From NCBI GenBank assembly GCA_012064415.1, contig SSNU01000256.1, forward strand, positions 248,001 through 312,000: a stretch of DNA of 64,000 nucleotides, written 5' to 3'. Origin of the DNA: Gyrodactylus bullatarudis. Its lineage: Eukaryota > Platyhelminthes > Monogenea > Gyrodactylidea > Gyrodactylidae. The notes beneath the pieces are model-generated. The model had not been told where the DNA came from and made no database searches. It worked only from the letters and a program-made list of their open reading frames with translations. The position numbers were made by a program, and so were the translations under genes. Shown one piece after another: positions 34,801 to 46,302 of the stretch. The stretch's first letter is position 1; each line of letters begins with the position of its first letter.

Positions 34801-37800
34801 GGAAAAGTTGGCTTGGTCGCCAACTAGTTCTCATGCGTACTTCCTATTATAATTTAAGAGTAAGTTTTCTCAATAAAAGAATAGAAATTCTCTTCAAAAT
34901 CATGCCACTTTACTTTATCCAATTATTGCACTCTTTTGTAGAAATCCTTCCTAACTAAACTCTCTAGTCAGGGCAATGAATCTGCAAAAAGTATGCTCTG
35001 TGCCTCTACCGGAAACACCTTGTCCAAGGTTGGCAATAGCCTCTTGACCACTCCAATTCTCTTTGGAAATACCAATAAGAAAAAGCTGGAAAAACGTCAA
35101 TTTGAAAAAGGCTGTGAAGTAATCAAGTGTCTATGTGGATTTCGTGTTGAAGGTGGCCATCTAATGGTTCAATGTGACCTCTGCGCCTCCTGGCAACATT
35201 TACCCTGCTTATGGTGGGCAATTAATTGTAAAATCCATCCCAATATTAGCCAAGATGTAGTGAAATCTAAGGAGAGTGTCATCATAAAAAATCAAAAAGT
35301 CAATGATAAAGATGAGCTGACACTGAGATGTCGAGATGCTCTCGAGGCTGCAATGACGATTGGTCTAGCTGAGAATACAGCTCATCCCAAAAAGGGTTCT
35401 TCCCATGTCATGGACTCAGAGTCACCCTATATCTGTACAAACTGTCTCAAGATTGATGATCTCATTCTCGTGAGTCTTTAACAAAAAAATTTCTTTATTC
35501 CCAATAAATTGTAACATTAATCATTCATTTTTTAGGATTATCCCCAAAATCTTGCTGTTGCCATGATGGAAAATGATTTAAATCTTGTCTTTCAAGAAAA
35601 CCGAACTAGTTCCATCTCCGATGTACAATTTGATTATTGGTCATTACGTCAAGTCCCGATTGGTGATTTAATCGTGAATATAAAAGATATTGATCAGTCA
35701 TCTTTACAACTGCGCACTGACGATTATGTTTTTATCCCCAAACTCTTGTGGAACATATTGAAGGATTCCGATTTTTCCCTCAAAGATGATATTGAAATTT
35801 TCAAATCCAAATTAGCGGGAAAAAATCTTGGCTGGGAAAGTAAAACGCTTGCTGAAAATATAATCATTCGGGTTTATCGCCTCTGGAAAACGCGAGAGTG
35901 AGTCTTTTTCAACTTGCTCGATTTATCTCATCATTTATTCTTGTATAAATTAAATCATTTTAAATTCCATTCTGGCCACTCTCTACTCTGTGTGTAACTT
36001 TTCTATTTTTCTGATTTAGCAAGCTTATCTAAAGTAAATTTGATTTTTTTTTAATTTCAAAAGTTTATACATTAATTAAGTCTAAGATTAAATTATCATA
36101 TTCTAATTATAATCATTTACAGTGGTCAAGGCTGGTTAGAGGGAGGTGCCTTCCTGCGTCCTTATCATTTGGGTCATATCTCTCAAGATGCTACCCACAA
36201 ATGGCATTCGCAAGAGGTAATCTATGATGAAGCCAACAAGATCATCCTACCAATAGAGTATGTCAGAGGTCGCTGTGTTGTCCTCAGTCCACCTTCGTAT
36301 CGAGTTGGTCGTCCCTTTGAAATATCCTGCTCAGATCATGATTTTGCTGATCAGATCAATCCATTTGTCTACATCTGCGAAAAAATTATCACCAAGTCGG
36401 AGAATAGCCCCGATCAAATTATCCTTGATGAAATTGAACCAGGTTATTTGAAAGTTCTTCAAAAGGTTGGTCTACCATCATTTCATTCATAAATGATTAG
36501 ATTTAATATAAAATCAATTTTTAGTCTTATTGCTTCCTTAAACATTCGGAAAATTCTTCCTTACGAACTGGAATTGTCCATGATAAAACTTCTACTGAAA
36601 TACTCTCAAAAGACAAGGAAATCGAGCTTGTTTTCTATCCAATAATGCCGAGATTAGACGAAGAAGATCAGGATGACACCAATCTTAAACTAGACACTCA
36701 AGAATCGTCTGCTATTTCTGATGAAACAAAGCCTTTCAAAGTTAAAGTAACTGTCTGAAACTTTGCGAATGTGCCTTATAACTTATTAAAATATATATAT
36801 TTTTCAGATAAACAAAATGTCTCTTTCCCATATCCTACAACGTCTCAAGTTGAAGCCAAAATTACCAAAAAGACTCAAATCAAGTACTGGGTCCCTGAAT
36901 ATTCTTCGTAGGAAACCACGAAAGTCTAACACAGTTACAAAGAGACCAACCACAGTCAATGATCTAACACAAGATGAGAAAATATCTCAAGTTATTGAAA
37001 CTAATGGAAAATCTAATAATGCCTCAAAGAAACATCCTTTACCAGAAGCTGAAGAGACGAGAGAATTCGAAAGAACTCGAAAGAAATATGCTAAAAAACA
37101 GTCTTTAGATAAATTGAATAAAGAAACACCAGATCAGGTTTCATCCAGACTGTATCCAGTCGAGGAGATGGAACAAGTACTTGAAACAGGTCGGAGATCC
37201 TCTGAAAATTCATCGACTTCTCCTCATAATAAACCAGATATTAATGTTGACATGAACAAAACTCAAGATATTGAAGATGTTCAAGTAGTTGAAAAGTCTC
37301 AAACATCTACAAAGAATTCCAAAAAATCTATTCCTTCAACTAAAAACAATCTGCAGCAAGAACCATCAGAAGTTGCTGCAGTAGTGGCTCCTGTCAGTGA
37401 TTTGCCCGTACAAATCGAAGAAGCGATTCCTGAAAGTTCTCAAAGATCATATAAGAATTCAATAAATCAGACTTTGGAAGAAAATCATCACCTAGAAGAA
37501 ACAAGTAAAGCTTCTGTGACTATTAACTTACTAGAGTCCAATATGGATGATAACAAAACTGTTAAATCTCCGAGGAAAGCAAGTAAAAATTCTCCTGAGT
37601 CTCAAGTGGCGAATGAGTCAGTTTCTGAGAAAATTACAAGATCAAGAAAAAACTCAGCTGTCAGTAACCACCCCGACCAACAGGTTGAAGACAAATCTGA
37701 ACTCGTTATAGAAAGCCTTAACAAACAAGCCTTACTGGATAAAGCAAATGAAAAAGTCCCTAAAGAGTTGGAAAAGGCTCCTGAAGATACCTCCTCTGAA

Positions 37801-39120
37801 TCTACCAGTGGTAGCCGCAGAAAACGCATGAAAAGTGCAAAACCCAAAAAGATTCTCTTGATCGAGGAAGAAGAAAAAACCTCAGATCAGTCAAGTGTTC
37901 AGCTTCACGAGCATCTACCAATTAACCAGCTCAATCTCGAAATAGATCAGTCCTCTCATTTATCCATAGAAGTAAATGCTATCGCACAAATTCAATTAAT
38001 CGACCAGCAAATCAATCAAGTTGTCATTGAGAGCTTTACTGTGGAAAAATGTTCGAATAGATTTGAGATTTTCGAATCATCTGAATATCAATCTTTTGCC
38101 GAAGTCTCAACATCACATATTGATATTAAAACTTGTTCCTTGCCCCTAGTCGAGGAAGAGGAAAAGGACCAAGTTTTTGTAAAAGAAACAAGCCTAAAGC
38201 CAAGCGAACCGCCATCTCAAGATATTATTGACCCCAACAATCCTAATACAGTGTCCATACTGGAAACCACCAACCAAGCGTCAGGGGAATCCATAGTTCC
38301 AGATAATACAATACCTGATAAAGATTCTAATGATAGCACAGAAAGTCTCAAAGATAACATCTCTGCAGAAGTAGAAAATGGTTCAAATCTCTTGGAAGAG
38401 AATGATTCTGAAAAGAAAGAATCTGTAATCTCGGAAAAGTCGAGTATTGTTCAAGAAGCTCCAAACGAGTCCAATGTATTGAGTGAGGATCGAGACGTAG
38501 ATAGAATTTTCAGTGATGATATTGAAATCCTCGTCTCGATCAAGAGTCCTCTATCTCCTCATCAGAAAACAACCGAAATCGCATCATCTTCTCCGCCAGA
38601 ATCTAATGATAATGCTTCTGAAATTATTGTTCAAGTTACCACTCCTGATAAAGAAATCTCGAATCTGCCAACAGAAGACAACAAGACCGAGACGTACAAC
38701 AATTCATTATCCAGTCCAGCTGAGAAAGATTCATCTCCTCTCCCCGTTCCGGTCAATGAAGAGAATCTTTCTACAGCAAGCGTTAATGCTTTAGAGCAAA
38801 TAGCATCTAGTTCCCCAATAGAATTGTCAAAAAATACCGACTCAGAGTCAAAACCCTGTGATAGCAAAACGGCAGAAAGATTACACATTAGTCCAATTCC
38901 TGAGCTCAACTTTTCTGATCCCTTTGAGGAGGCCTCTCCAAAACCTATGGAAAAATCGCATAATGATTCATTAGACATAGCCGACAGTCCTGAAGCCTTT
39001 CAATTGGTCAGTTACTCTGATGAGGAGGAGCACACCTCCCCCCCCATCAATCGGGAAGGCGAGAAACTACCAGGAGAGGAAGAATCTTGCACCAATTTCC
39101 TTATTTCCGACGATGTTTAA
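31822..39120 (+). CDS. ASH1-like chromatin protein, Bromo-PHD-BAH, no SET
   Basis: Eleven exons (31822-33484, 33545-33618, 33722-33730, 33834-34014, 34077-34359, 34430-34859, 34942-35469, 35536-35897, 36123-36465, 36525-36746 and 36808-39120) give 2135 aa in one frame. AT-hook-like motifs come first (QRGRKKK, KRGRPSKG, PGRPKRE). Next is a degenerate bromodomain whose end, FAGRKSWLGRQLVLMRTSYY, matches [20 protein letters not shown] of ASH1L. The PHD finger has CLCGFRVEGGHLMVQCDLC and ASWQHLPCL. The BAH domain includes FLRPYHLGHISQDATHKWHS and the VYICE end. These domains have the order and detail of the ASH1L C-terminal half. No AWS, SET or post-SET domain is encoded anywhere in the gene, so methyltransferase activity is not expected. 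A long acidic Ser-rich tail of about 770 aa follows. Exon 3 is a 9-nt microexon (Pro-Lys-Lys). Confidence 0.85.
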
Positions 39121-39604
39121 TCCGATACCTGACACCTTTCAAGAATTGCATTTCATTGTTTTTTTGAAATTTTTTCAATTCTAAAGTCATTCGAGAGATT
39201 TTATCAAAAGATGAGATGAAGAAGAAAAAAACCACACATCCCCAATTCTTCACAAGACATCTTCCACCTTTTGACAAGAAATGAAAGCAAATTTTACAAA
39301 AACCAAATCAAGATTTTTTAAATGTTTAATTTTTCAAATTTATCTGCTAACAAACTCGTAGGAATCCAATTTTTGTACACAATTTGACATTATTCAACTT
39401 CTTATCATCATGCTTTTTTTACAAAACTAACACGGAACAATTTTAAAATCATGATTTTTGCCCTAGACCATGAAATGTATAAAAATACTCGGTCGCGAAC
39501 AAAAAAAGAATTATTCAAATCCTGTTATTATTATCACAAGAATATTATAATATTGTTTTTTTCAAATAAAATACCTATCTATTCAAGGCTCCGTTACTCC
39601 ATGA
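39121..39604. other. 3' flank of ASH1-like gene
   Basis: An AT-rich stretch with AATAAA-like signals near 39565, presumably 3' UTR. Nothing else recognised. Confidence 0.35.
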
Positions 39605-39612
39605 CAGGAATC

Positions 39613-40483
39613 GGTTAAAGTTCAGTTTAGGAACGCAATTTTTTAAATATGATTTAATCCTGTAATTACTAACAAGTAGCTTCGAGAATCCATTATTAAG
39701 AGTTAAACAATAATAAAATTGTTCAAAATTGAATCTTTATTTAAAATTAGCTCTTATTTTAGATACTTAATTTGTTTTTATCGGCACATTTAAAAAAATT
39801 TATTCATGGATATAACAGATATAAATCTTGCGACAAACATTTATCGACTGGATTGATCTATCGACAAGATCCAGTCGTCGTTGTTGAACTTTGTCAGCGT
39901 TTGGGATTAATCCCAGCCTCAAAAAGACATTTTTGTTGAAGTATGATGACAATAATCAAATCAGCCAAGTAAGTTGATAAGTAGATATGGCATTGTTCAC
40001 CATGTCGAGCCAAAGTTTCGATTAGAGATGGTTAGTTTTCCTTTCCTCATATACTTCAGGAACTTTCTTCAGCAAATCACAACTCAAGATTTGGGAGATA
40101 CTTACTATTATTATTGCTGTATGCTTCAAGACCGATTCAGAAGAGGTTCTTATGCGAGACCTTCATGTATATAAGTTCAGTCGTTGTTGATTGGAGAAAT
40201 TATCAAGAAAAGAATATTGCCAGGCTCAACCACAGTATCTGATGAGTTCGAGTCATATGCCCGGCTTTCTCAAGAAGGAAAAAAATGAAACTGTTTGTCA
40301 CAAATACAGATTCGTCAACGCATCAGGTTTCCACACGAACCGAATAGAGGCTATATGGGGTGCAGCTAAGCTGAATGTTATTCAGTTCGAAACTCTTAAT
40401 AGTGAATTCTAGAAGCTACTTGTTAGTAATTACAGGATTAAATCATATTTAAAAACCTGCGTTCCTAAACTGAACTTTAACCC
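39613..40483 (+). mobile_element. Merlin-type DNA transposon, decayed
   Basis: The element is 871 bp, with about 95-bp inverted repeats starting GGTTAAAGTTCAG and including TTTAATCCTGTAATTACTAA. The direct repeat CAGGAATC flanks both sides (39605-39612 and 40484-40491). An 8-9 bp duplication is characteristic of Merlin. The broken transposase inside shows ILPGSTTVSDEFESYARL and, in another frame, FVNASGFHTNRIEAIWGAAK, which corresponds to the H-N-x-IE-x-W end of the Merlin/ISXO2 DDE domain. At least two frameshifts make it inactive. Confidence 0.75.
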
Positions 40484-40491
40484 AGGAATCT

Positions 40492-42362
40492 TTATGAACC
40501 TAAATTTAAGCATTCTGAACTGGAAAATTAAAATGTGATTTTAGAATTTACTCCGCTGGATAAAATTTATGATAAGATTCACGGGAAACATAACTATTAG
40601 AAAGTAGATTTCAAATGTAAAAATAACACACTCGACAACTTAAATAATAATTAAATTTTTCAAATTTCGTTTTGGCGCCCATATCCTATTTTTCGAGCTT
40701 TAAACTGAAAAGTTTCATTGATTTCAAAGTGAGAGTGATCTGATCAAAAGATCATTTTCAGAATCACAATAAACAAGAAAGCCAAATATCGCCGACAAAT
40801 TGAAAATGGTCGATTTTTTGAAATTTTATTAATTTTCAAGTAGTGAAGATGATCAAAAACTCGAAATTCGACTCTCAAATGATAATCAAGTTATGCATTT
40901 GAACACAGTGAATTCTGCTTTCTTGTCTTATTTTGATACTGAAAATCAACTTTTTGATCACACTCTCACTTTGAAATCAATTGAAAAGTTCTAAGTTCAA
41001 AAAATAGGATTTTTGCGGCAAATCGAAAAATAAAAAAAAAATTTTTTTTGAACTATAATACTTTCGAACTTCATCAAGAATATCATTGTTGGTTTCTAAA
41101 CTCATAAGGAAGGTTTGAGAAAACGAGCGTATATTTTAGTGATTAACGTTATATTTCGCCGGGTCTCTTCAAAAGAAATTTTTCTTAGAATTTTTATTCT
41201 ACAAATCGTAAAAGTGGGCAACATGAGTCGGATTTCAACATATTTTTGATGAAAAAATCGAGGTTTTCGTAAAATTTGTAGATTCCCAAATTCATATTCA
41301 TCAATTTAGTTAAGAGTAATTTTCGATGCTAACTAACTTTGCTTGAACAAATTTTTTTTCTCTTTAGTTTAGGTGTGAAAAAGGCTTGATCGAAACTCTA
41401 GTCATCATGCCACCAAGGCTTACAAAATCTCCTTTTTATATGAGACAGGGTTAATCTTTGTTATATTTGAAGTAATAACAACAATGATCATCTATTTCAG
41501 TAACTTTATTATTTATGAATTATTGGTTTGAGTTTCTTCGTTATTGGTCACTTGTATGTACTTGTTAGGATTTGAATTGACTCTCCCGGTCTTTTCGTTC
41601 GGTACATTCGAACCCGACTTCTTCCATAAAAATGGTTGTTTATCTATATTTAAATAAAACACATATTTAATTTCAAGATATATATTTACAATTCTATAAC
41701 AATCTTCTTAAAAATAGGATGATCACAATAATTTTAAATTCTCGCCTTCTGATTGATGAATCGTAGAAAATCTATGGTTTGATTGTACAGTGTACTGTTT
41801 CATCATACTACTTGAATACTCTAATTTATAAATTTATGTTATTTTTTAATTGCCTCTTTTTAGTATTGATAGTTACTAGGCTAGGGTGAAAATTTTTTTT
41901 CTTCGAACAACTCACGAGAGGGCAAACTTTTCTGATAAAATTTAGTACTCAGATCATGTTTTGCATAATTTTAAAGCGTAAAAGTCATTCTCCCTTTTTC
42001 CCACAATATTCCACGGACATGATAAAATAACGAAATTAATCATGAAGCCCCTTTTGATGACAAGATTACTATTTTTGAAGATGAAAATTAAGAAACCCAT
42101 TAAATCGCCAAGATATTCCGAATTTTAGGGATTGCGGAGTAAAACTTCATTGAAAATTGACCGTCGATTTGAAAAATTTTGAATTTTTAAAAACGAATGA
42201 CATGGTGGAGAATCATTTTTAACACATGCTTCAATACAAAATAATGCTTAGAATTTATAGTTCTATCAGAAAAGTTGCTCCTAATATCAGGTTTAAAATT
42301 ATACCCTAGCCTAATAGTTACTAAATAGTTTAGACATTCATATAGAAGTAATCTGAGTTGCA
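40492..42362. other. Gene-free region with repeat debris
   Basis: No host gene seen. From about 40640 to 41060 an imperfect palindrome occurs: CTTTAAACTGAAAAGTTTCATTGATTT on one side and its diverged inverse on the other. It resembles the fold-back family at 49009 and 50716, and 41200-41325 resembles its outer arm (CAACATGAGTCGGATT, TAGATTCCCAAATTCATAT). The rest shows nothing I can support. Confidence 0.4.
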
Positions 42363-42363
42363 T

Positions 42364-42430
42364 GGGATGTTGGACGAGCGGATTGAGCATTGGTCTACAA
42401 TGCGAGAGGTCTGTGGGATCCCACTCACAA
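42364..42430 (+). repeat. tRNA-like sequence, probably a SINE head
   Basis: GTTGGACGAGCGG resembles a tRNA A-box region, GCATT/AATGC forms a 5-bp stem closing a 7-nt loop, and GTGGG/CCCAC could be a T-arm. The loop lacks the invariant U33 and the T-loop does not match GGTTCRANNCC, so a working tRNA gene is unlikely. Confidence 0.3.
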
Positions 42431-42583
42431 ATGATGAACAATCATTATGGTGAACTTATCTATTTTTTACCCAATTCATTTTCCCTAAAAGTTATTTCCC
42501 AAATTATAACTATTCCCATGAACATTTGGAATAGAAATTTTTGTTCATTAAACTGATAATAAAATATAGATAAGTATGTACAA

Positions 42584-45140
42584 TTAAGAAAAATAGTTTC
42601 TGAAGAGGTCTTCGTCCTCTGGGATGAGTCTCTGGAGAAATGTACAGGTGGATTTGACGGTTGTGGAAGGGATTGAATCCAAGGAAAGTTTGAATCTGGC
42701 CTGGAGACAGAGGATGTTTCCGAGGAGAATCGAGTATTTTCTTTGGTTTCTGGCGTTATGAGGAGAGATGTTATCGTCTTGTTCTCTATATGAGTTATAG
42801 AGTGTGAGAGAGCTGGAGATCCTTCTGAGCCAGATAGGGTACATTGAGGAAAAATTAAGGCAATTTCTGTAGCTGATTGGACCATAGCATGAGGTGAGGA
42901 ATCTATTTTGTATTCTTTCGATCTTTCTTGTCGAACCAATGGTTAAACCAAGAATAAGGGCAGCTGCATAGTCAAATTTTGAGAGTATGAAAGTTTTGTA
43001 AACCTTGACTTTGAGTTCAGAACTAGTGATGAATCTTGTAATTAGATATGTTGAGTATCTTAAAGTTTTCAGGAGTTCGTTCACATGAAGCCTTATTGAG
43101 ATTTTATGGTCATACATAAGTCCGAGGTCTTTAATTTTATCAACAATGAGGTGAGAGAAGTCAGGGTCTAGTTCCACTATGGGCTTTACAGTCTTCATGA
43201 CCATAAATTCAGTTTTGGCGGAGTTGATTTTAAGGCCAATTCGTGCCAATGATATTTCAAGGTGAGTAAGTTCTTGGCGAATAATGTCGTTAGAGAAATT
43301 TGGAATAAGGATTTTAAGGCCATCTGCATACTTATAGTAGAAGATATTAGGTGAGGAAGGCTTGACGCTTGCGAAAACTAAATTAAATAGCAGGGGACCA
43401 ATGACTGAGCCCTGGGGGACCCCAGAGGAAATATTTACAGAGTGAGAGATTTGCCCGTTAAAGTGTACCTTCTGGGTTCTTGAGGAGAGGAAATTAGATA
43501 TCCAATTTATTACAAACGGATTGATGTCGGAGGTTATGAGGGCGTCTTGTATGATATTGAAAGGAAGCTTGTCAAAAGCTTTGGCGATATCAAGGAAAAT
43601 GGCAACAGATGGGATCCTTCTGTGTTGCAGCTCGTCAATTTTGTTAAAAAAAGACACAAGGTTGGTTGAGGTACTTCTGTTTCTGATAAGCCCATGTTGA
43701 GTAGGGTCCATGGTGTTAATTTTTATATGTTGAGTTAACAGATGGTTGCATATTGAATCAACGAGGCCGAGGAAGATTGGGAGATTCGATATGGGTTTGT
43801 AATCAGATTCAGTTTGTGAGTTGAAAATCTTTGGTAAAGGCGTTATTTTGACACATGTCCATTCATGTGGGATGAAATTGTATGAAAGCGCCGAAGACAT
43901 GAAGGATGCGAGTTTTTCAAAAAAAACTGTTTGGTAAGGAGAGGAGAAGCTCATTTGAGTTGTGGAAAGTATCTTTGCGCTTCTCGGAGTTAGAATTAAG
44001 GAGTAAGTCAATAAGTAATTCTCTTGAAATGGATGGCATCGTAAATGACTGTGTTGGAAGGAAATTAACATCTGGATTACGGGGAAATACTGATTCGAAA
44101 AATGAGCTAAGTGAATCGGCTGAGATATCCTTTGGAGTGGATGAAGTTTCTCCATTATTGGCTAAATATTTTAGTTTTTTCCAGGCTTTCGAGGGTTGGG
44201 TTTTAAGATCGTCCTTGATTGAGTTTTCAAATAGCAGTTGAGAGATATGGGGAGAGGCATTAGTGGAATTCTTGGAGACTCTTGCAGCTCTAACTATTAG
44301 GAAATGGAAGAAATTGGTATTGAAACCATCATTGAATAAATATTCGTCGAGTGAGAGATAAAGTTGTCTAAAATGAGAGAAAGATGTAATCAGGTGTAGC
44401 GAGTGGGATTGATACCGATTGTTTTGTGGGCCCAATGAGAAGATTAGAGGCAGGTGATCTGACGTTGGGTATTTCAGAGAGTGAGTACAGTTTAATCCAG
44501 TCAGGTTAGTGAAGAGGAGGTCTAAATACGCATATTTTCTCGAGGGACGATCAGCTTTTTGGAAGAGGTTAGTAGAGGAGGCATAATCAAAAATAGGAGA
44601 ATCGAAATCAATCATGTTTGGGCAGTAATCTGGCTTATTAAGATCACCACAGAGGATAATATTGGCGAGGAGTTGATTCGAGTGTGATTGAATGCAATTG
44701 ACTATGTTAAGTTCAGATATGCGACTCGCCGGTGGAGGGTTGTAAATGAGTATTATAGAGGCATTGAAATTGAGTTTGGATTCAAAAATATTGAATATTA
44801 AAATTTCTGGTCGGTCAGTAGCTGAGACAAGGTTAAAAGTGAAATCAGTTGATATGTATGCTAAAACGCCTCCTCCCTTGGAGAAAGTGCGATCAGAACG
44901 CACAATATTATAGTTTGAGATATTGATGTCATCAGATTTAAGACACGGTTTTAGCCATGATTCAGTAATAAGGATAAGGCTGGGTTTATATTTCGTTGCG
45001 AGCTGTTTGAGATAGTACATGGATGTTAAAATAGATCTGATGTTCCATAGAGTAATGGTGTGATTGACTTGATTAAATTTTTCCCTTGGGGAAAAGTTTA
45101 GCAGAGGCGGAAGGAAAAAACAGCTCCTCCTTATGATCAC
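42584..45140 (-). pseudogene. ORF2: endonuclease and reverse transcriptase
   Basis: The frame 45140-43917 holds the endonuclease: WNIRSIL, ITESWLKP, GGGVLAYIS, CGDLNKPD and the terminal SDHLPLIFSL motif. The frame 44155-42584 holds the reverse transcriptase: FIPHEWTCVKITPLPK, IFLDIAKAFDKLPF, SGVPQGSVIGPLLFN and YYKYADGLKIL. The two frames overlap in different phases, so one frameshift near 43950-44000 breaks the protein. The catalytic box reads YADG rather than the usual YADD, a second inactivating change or a reading of one mutated base. The RT frame ends at 42584. Confidence 0.8.
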
Positions 45141-45221
45141 TGTTATTTACAGAGTTGACATGAGTGTTACTTTTCGAAATTATGTTAGGTAGGGAAACTC
45201 GAGGTCTCTTGGATTGTTGGT

Positions 45222-45899
45222 TTATAGTAGTGGATTTATTATTGCTGGTACTAGATGATGGGTGAAGGAAAGTGAATGACGATGTGGATGGAATGTTTGA
45301 GGGTTTAATGATTGAATCAATTTAGAGTTTTGATCATTTAAGGCAACAGTGTTAGAAGTAGGGTTTTCACATTGAGGTTGAGTTATACTTGCTTTTGGTG
45401 GTTTTCGTTTGTCAGCCGGTATAGAGGGTGTGATTATTATCCCCTTCGGAGAAAATTCATTATAAATCAGACTAAGGATTTGATTAGGAATATGACTATT
45501 TGATGGGATTTTGTAATAATGATTGTCAGAGTTTGAGTTGGCGTTGTGGAAAGTAATTGAAAGTTTACGCTTAGGAAAGAGTTCTTGAATAAATTTGGAA
45601 ATGGTGTTGATGTTGAAACAAGGTTTGTTGATTCCATGGATGATCAGGCTGTATTTATTCGGGGGAGTTGGATTTGCTTGGGAGACACCAATGAGATTTC
45701 TGGTTCTGGATTGAATAGTATTTGATAAATAGTTGATTCGGGCGACTTGGGCATAGAAGTTTCTTCGGTTGTTGAAAGTAGATTGATCCTGCTTATGAGA
45801 AGCGACTTGCAGTTTGCGAAGTAGATCTAATTCGGCTAAAATATCTTCAAAATATGAAATTGGAATAGTGATAAGTCCATCTTTAGGCGAGACATTCAA
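45222..45899 (-). pseudogene. ORF1 of the non-LTR element
   Basis: A 225-codon frame without an initial ATG, 80 bp upstream of ORF2. It shows a helical N-terminal part (YFEDILAELDLLRKLQVASH) and a basic proline-rich C-terminal part. The position fits the nucleic-acid-binding ORF1 protein of Jockey-like elements. No zinc knuckles are visible. Probably 5' truncated. Confidence 0.55.
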
Positions 45900-46302
45900 A
45901 GTTCGCGGGTAGATTCAAACAATTTTTTTTTTTAACATAAACTTTAATAATCAATTAATAACTTAAAAATACCATGAAAAGAATACTTATTGAAGAATCA
46001 TAAAATATAAAGATGAAAAGAACATTTTTATACATTTAATGTTGAACTTGACATATTTTTATAATTATTCTCCTCAAACTTGAAAATGATTTTTAAAACG
46101 TTTTTAATTCATGAACATTTGAATAAAAAAGAACTTAATGCTTATTTACGAAAAGACTAATTTCTATGTACATAAAAAGAACAATTGTAAATTCTCAAAC
46201 ATATTACATATTATTTATTTATGTTTATTTCATTTAACATAATTCAAAAATCAAAATTAATTCAGAGTGGAAACTGATACCTATGTATGTTATATTCAAT
46301 TA

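Larger units (their letters stand above)
42584..45899 (-). mobile_element. Non-LTR retrotransposon, frameshifted
   Basis: Two open frames on the minus strand encode an AP-type endonuclease and a reverse transcriptase, with a shorter ORF1 in front. No long terminal repeats are present. The layout (ORF1, then EEP endonuclease plus RT) is that of the Jockey/CR1/L2 group; finer placement needs a tree. No poly-A tail or target duplication could be fixed at the 3' end near 42540. The 5' end near 45900 lacks an ATG for ORF1, so it may be truncated. Confidence 0.8.

Noticed and set aside
36747..36760. End of the ASH1-like gene at the in-frame TGA after exon 10 (KVTV stop)
   Set aside because: A GT at 36747 and a CAG at 36805-36807 join in phase to the 767-codon frame, which otherwise has no start context of its own; intron reading preferred, though an alternative short isoform is possible.
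37602..38978. Minus-strand frames of 81 and 115 codons inside the acidic tail of the ASH1-like gene
   Set aside because: Serine-rich mirror frames produced by codon bias of the real plus-strand exon.
41567..41640. Minus-strand GGGTTCGAATGTACC as a tRNA T-arm
   Set aside because: No A box or cloverleaf could be built around it.
42364..42430. Functional tRNA gene
   Set aside because: Loop lacks U33 and the T-loop deviates from consensus; more likely a SINE head or tRNA relic.
43906..44241. Plus-strand 111-codon frame inside the non-LTR element
   Set aside because: Antisense shadow of the endonuclease/RT frames.
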